From: JANQRV01 sp964533785
Lineage (GTDB): Bacteria; Bacteroidota; Bacteroidia; Chitinophagales; Saprospiraceae
Reading direction: 5' to 3'
Assembly: GCA_964533785.1 (NCBI GenBank)
Contig: CAZHNG010000330.1
Span: 1-7,533 of the forward strand
DNA: 7,533 bases
This document shows, in pieces, positions 5,356 through 7,533 of this stretch. The translations under genes and the position numbers were made by a program. Every line of letters starts with the position of its first letter. The stretch's first letter is position 1. Under the pieces are notes generated by a model. It worked only from the letters and a program-made list of their open reading frames with translations. It was not told the origin of the DNA and ran no database searches.

Positions 5356-6162
5356 ATGTCTGGAAAAAACATAATGATGGATGTGATTAAGAATAAGCCA
5401 ACGAGGTTATTTATCATCCTTGGCGGTTTTTTTGTCACTAATGCTTTGGTGGCGGAATTTATCGGGGTCAAAATTTTTGCATTAGAAGATACATTGGGTA
5501 TCGACTCTTTTGATTTTAATTTATTTGGTCAAGAAGGCTCTTTACAGTTTTCTGCGGGAGTATTATTATGGCCTATCGTTTTTATAATGACGGATATCAT
5601 CAATGAATACTACGGTAAACGAGGTATACGACTACTCTCTTATTTAACGGTAGGGTTGATCAGTTATGCTTTCTTAATGATCTTTGCAGCGATCTGGCTG
5701 GTTCCTGCCGACTGGTGGGTGTTGATCAATGAAAACAAAGGGGTAGATGATATGCAAAAAGCTTTTTCGGTGGTTTTTGGCCAGGGGTTATTGATCATTA
5801 TCGGTTCGATTGCGGCCTTTTTGTTTGCTCAATTGATCGATGTGATCACCTTTCACCGGATTCGAAAGTCTACGGGAGAAAAAATGATTTGGCTGAGAGC
5901 TACCGGATCGACACTGGTTTCTCAACTGGTGGATAGTTTTGTCGTTTTGTACATAGCATTCATGCTGGGACCCCAACTAGTACAGAACGTGGAGCCCTGG
6001 TCGTGGAATCAATTGTTGGCGGTCGGCACAGTCCAGTATACCTATAAGTTTTTAATGGCTATTGTTTTGACACCGCTTATCTATGTTTCCCATTGGTTGA
6101 TGGATCGCTATCTGGGACATAAGCAGGCGCAGGTGTTGAAAGAGAAAGCTATGGCTTGGTAA
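5356..6162 (+). CDS. yhhQ: Queuosine precursor transporter (YhhQ/VUT family)
   Basis: A 268-aa inner-membrane protein with about six to seven hydrophobic segments (roughly 17-42, 64-80, 92-116, 141-163, 186-205, 217-225 and 229-249). YhhQ proteins import the precursors preQ0/preQ1 (or related bases) for queuosine, the modified base at tRNA position 34. Family hallmarks are TDIINEYYGKR (79-89), AQLIDVITFHRIR (158-170), and the segment from WLRATGSTLVSQ (179-190) through LVDSFVV (191-197). ATG at 5356 is used; Met7 at 5374, preceded by a weak purine run (GGAAAAAA), is an alternative start that changes little. No preQ1 riboswitch consensus is seen in the 99 bp before it, and no queuosine biosynthesis genes lie nearby in the window. 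Confidence 0.93.
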   Translation: MSGKNIMMDVIKNKPTRLFIILGGFFVTNALVAEFIGVKIFALEDTLGIDSFDFNLFGQEGSLQFSAGVLLWPIVFIMTDIINEYYGKRGIRLLSYLTVGLISYAFLMIFAAIWLVPADWWVLINENKGVDDMQKAFSVVFGQGLLIIIGSIAAFLFAQLIDVITFHRIRKSTGEKMIWLRATGSTLVSQLVDSFVVLYIAFMLGPQLVQNVEPWSWNQLLAVGTVQYTYKFLMAIVLTPLIYVSHWLMDRYLGHKQAQVLKEKAMAW

Positions 6163-6219
6163 GCGCTTTGATCAATTGAATTGTAAATCATAGAAACAGA
6201 ACCACTATTGCCTAAGGAA

Positions 6220-6849
6220 TTAGATCTCGGTACTTCTAACAATTTTAGCACCTGCTTTTTTCATTGCTTCAATAGCATTTTCAATATCACCGCGGTTGAG
6301 GTCTACACCGCTACAGGCATCTTGGACAACAAAAGTTTCCAACCCCAGGTTTAATGCATCTAAAACGGAAAATTTGACGCAATAATCAGTTGCTAGTCCT
6401 GCAATATAAACCGTAGTGACTCCTTTAGATGCAAGGTACTCACCCAAACCCGTGGATCTCCTTTTACCGTTATCGTAGAAACCGCTATAACTATCGATTT
6501 CAATATCAACGCCTTTTTGAAATACCTTTTCAATTTGATGTGTTTGTAGTCCCGTAGCAAAACTCGCACCCCAGCTGCCTTGCACACAATGCACCGGCCA
6601 AAGGATCTGTTCCAGGCCGTTCAGATCAATGACTTCCCCAATTTTGTGCTCCGGGTAGTGATTGACAGCAAAACTTTTATGTTGCAGGGGATGCCAATCC
6701 TGGGTAGCTAATACTTGATCGAATTTTTGGATCAATTGATTCACGACAGGGATGATTTTATCTCCCGCTTTAGTCTCGAGTGCTCCTCCCGGCACGAAAT
6801 CATTTTGAATGTCTATTAAGAGAAGAGCAGTATTAGATTGATTTATCAT
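6220..6849 (-). CDS. pncA: Nicotinamidase PncA
   Basis: A 209-aa isochorismatase-fold hydrolase, typical length. It deamidates nicotinamide to nicotinate and ammonia, the first step of the bacterial NAD salvage route. The catalytic triad is visible: Asp13 (LLIDIQNDF), Lys112 (VFQKGVD) and nucleophile Cys157 (GLATDYCVK), with the conserved cis-peptide region IAGLATDYCV. Metal ligands are likely Asp51, His53 and His87 (ATQDWHP and WPVHCVQGS). The ATG at 6847-6849 overlaps the stop of pncB in an ATGA arrangement, so the two are translationally coupled and supply consecutive enzymes. No clear terminator was found in the 57 bp between its stop and the convergent yhhQ gene. Confidence 0.96.
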   Translation of the reverse strand: MINQSNTALLLIDIQNDFVPGGALETKAGDKIIPVVNQLIQKFDQVLATQDWHPLQHKSFAVNHYPEHKIGEVIDLNGLEQILWPVHCVQGSWGASFATGLQTHQIEKVFQKGVDIEIDSYSGFYDNGKRRSTGLGEYLASKGVTTVYIAGLATDYCVKFSVLDALNLGLETFVVQDACSGVDLNRGDIENAIEAMKKAGAKIVRSTEI

Positions 6850-7533
6850 GGCGTTGTAATTTGACTTATGATCTCAGTTTTCAATTCGTGCAATTCTCTG
6901 TCCAAACCGTTGGGATAAGTCGGTAAATCCACCTTTGAAAAAAGAGCTAATTGATTTAGGGTACGCTCCCGGATTTGGTGAATACCAGGAGAGTCATAAA
7001 TGCATGTTCCCGCTGAAAAAACAGGAACAAGAAGGTCTTCACTGTCTAAAATTGCAAATGCTGTCCATTCATTCTTTTGGTATAATGTTAAAGAATGGCT
7101 GATCGAAGATAATACATTGTAGATAATATCAGCTTGTGGTACGCCATCTTGAAAAATTCTCCGGACTTGTTGAATGCCGGGATTGGATGTTTTAAAATCA
7201 CTGTCTGAAAGTTTTACTTTGTTGATCCAACTCCCGGAAACCTGGTCCTGGATAGCTGAAAGCTTATAAACCCCACTGAGAGCCGGCTCATCGTATGCGG
7301 TAGCCAGATTGGTGCCGACTCCCCAAACATCAATTTTCGCTCCCTGGTTTTTGAGCTTCTTAATCTTGTATTCATTTAAATTTCCGCTGGCAACGATCTT
7401 TGTATTACGGAAGCCCGCTTCGTCCAGTAAAGCCCTGGCCTGAATACTTAGTTGAACTAGATCACCACTGTCTAAACGTATTCCATCGAACTGGTAACCA
7501 TTTCTCCTTAACCACTTTCCGCTTTCAATGGCT
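6846..7533 (-). CDS. pncB: Nicotinate phosphoribosyltransferase PncB, C-terminal part (5' end outside window)
   Basis: The minus strand is open for 228 codons from the window edge to TGA at 6846-6848; the start lies beyond position 7533. The enzyme joins nicotinate to PRPP, giving nicotinate mononucleotide. Recognisable family segments near the start of the visible part are DGIRLDSGDLVQLS (visible residues 16-29), which holds the phosphate-binding DSGD region, then KIVASGNLNEYKI (45-57) and KIDVWGVGTNLATAYDEPAL (66-85), followed by SGVYKL. The visible C-terminus ends with a helix-like ELHELKTEIISQ stretch. No internal stop or frameshift is seen. Its product's substrate is the product of PncA, encoded directly downstream with a 4-nt overlap, so the pair forms an NAD salvage operon whose promoter lies outside the window. 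Confidence 0.95.
   Translation of the reverse strand, partial: AIESGKWLRRNGYQFDGIRLDSGDLVQLSIQARALLDEAGFRNTKIVASGNLNEYKIKKLKNQGAKIDVWGVGTNLATAYDEPALSGVYKLSAIQDQVSGSWINKVKLSDSDFKTSNPGIQQVRRIFQDGVPQADIIYNVLSSISHSLTLYQKNEWTAFAILDSEDLLVPVFSAGTCIYDSPGIHQIRERTLNQLALFSKVDLPTYPNGLDRELHELKTEIISQITTP

Noticed and set aside
6163..6219. Possible terminator between convergent yhhQ and pncA
   Set aside because: Only a 4-bp AT-rich stem (CAAT/ATTG) is present, with no GC-rich stem and no T-run, so I do not call a terminator.

Overview
The window looks like chromosomal DNA of a Bacteroidota member, probably a Saprospiria/Lewinella-like marine lineage (the phylum is well supported, the class is a guess). The evidence is a secreted protein with a type IX secretion (Por secretion) C-terminal tail, two TAnnTTTG-type Bacteroidota promoter elements, little Shine-Dalgarno signal before starts, moderate A+T content, and the Cys form of CcmE.

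Layout: on the minus strand lie a UmuD-type self-cleaving SOS protease subunit (102-500), a CcmE haem chaperone (549-944), a gene-free stretch with several palindromes (945-1274), and ruvB (1275-2303). A 138-bp divergent intergenic region with three tandem 11-bp palindromes separates ruvB from a plus-strand TauE/SafE-type permease gene (2442-3197). After a gene-free 292 bp that includes a strong, probably bidirectional terminator, the minus strand carries a secreted T9SS-tailed protein (3490-4743) and a small SUI1/eIF1-family protein (4906-5256). A plus-strand queuosine precursor transporter (5356-6162) diverges from the SUI1 gene. The window ends with the minus-strand pair pncB (partial, 6846-7533) and pncA (6220-6849), which overlap by four bases.

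Most genes are housekeeping genes in small, independent transcription units. The clear functional unit is pncB-pncA: nicotinamide is deamidated to nicotinate and then converted to nicotinate mononucleotide (NAD salvage, Preiss-Handler route). umuD and ruvB both belong to DNA damage and recombination, but a CcmE gene and about 300 bp of palindrome-rich DNA lie between them, so a shared operon is not evident.

I see no clear new multi-gene system, mobile element with a transposase, CRISPR array, tRNA or rRNA. The least explained parts are non-coding: the tandem palindrome upstream of ruvB, the palindrome cluster and REP-like hairpin upstream of ccmE, and a short heptamer repeat downstream of umuD. 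The N-terminal half of the T9SS cargo protein is also unassigned.
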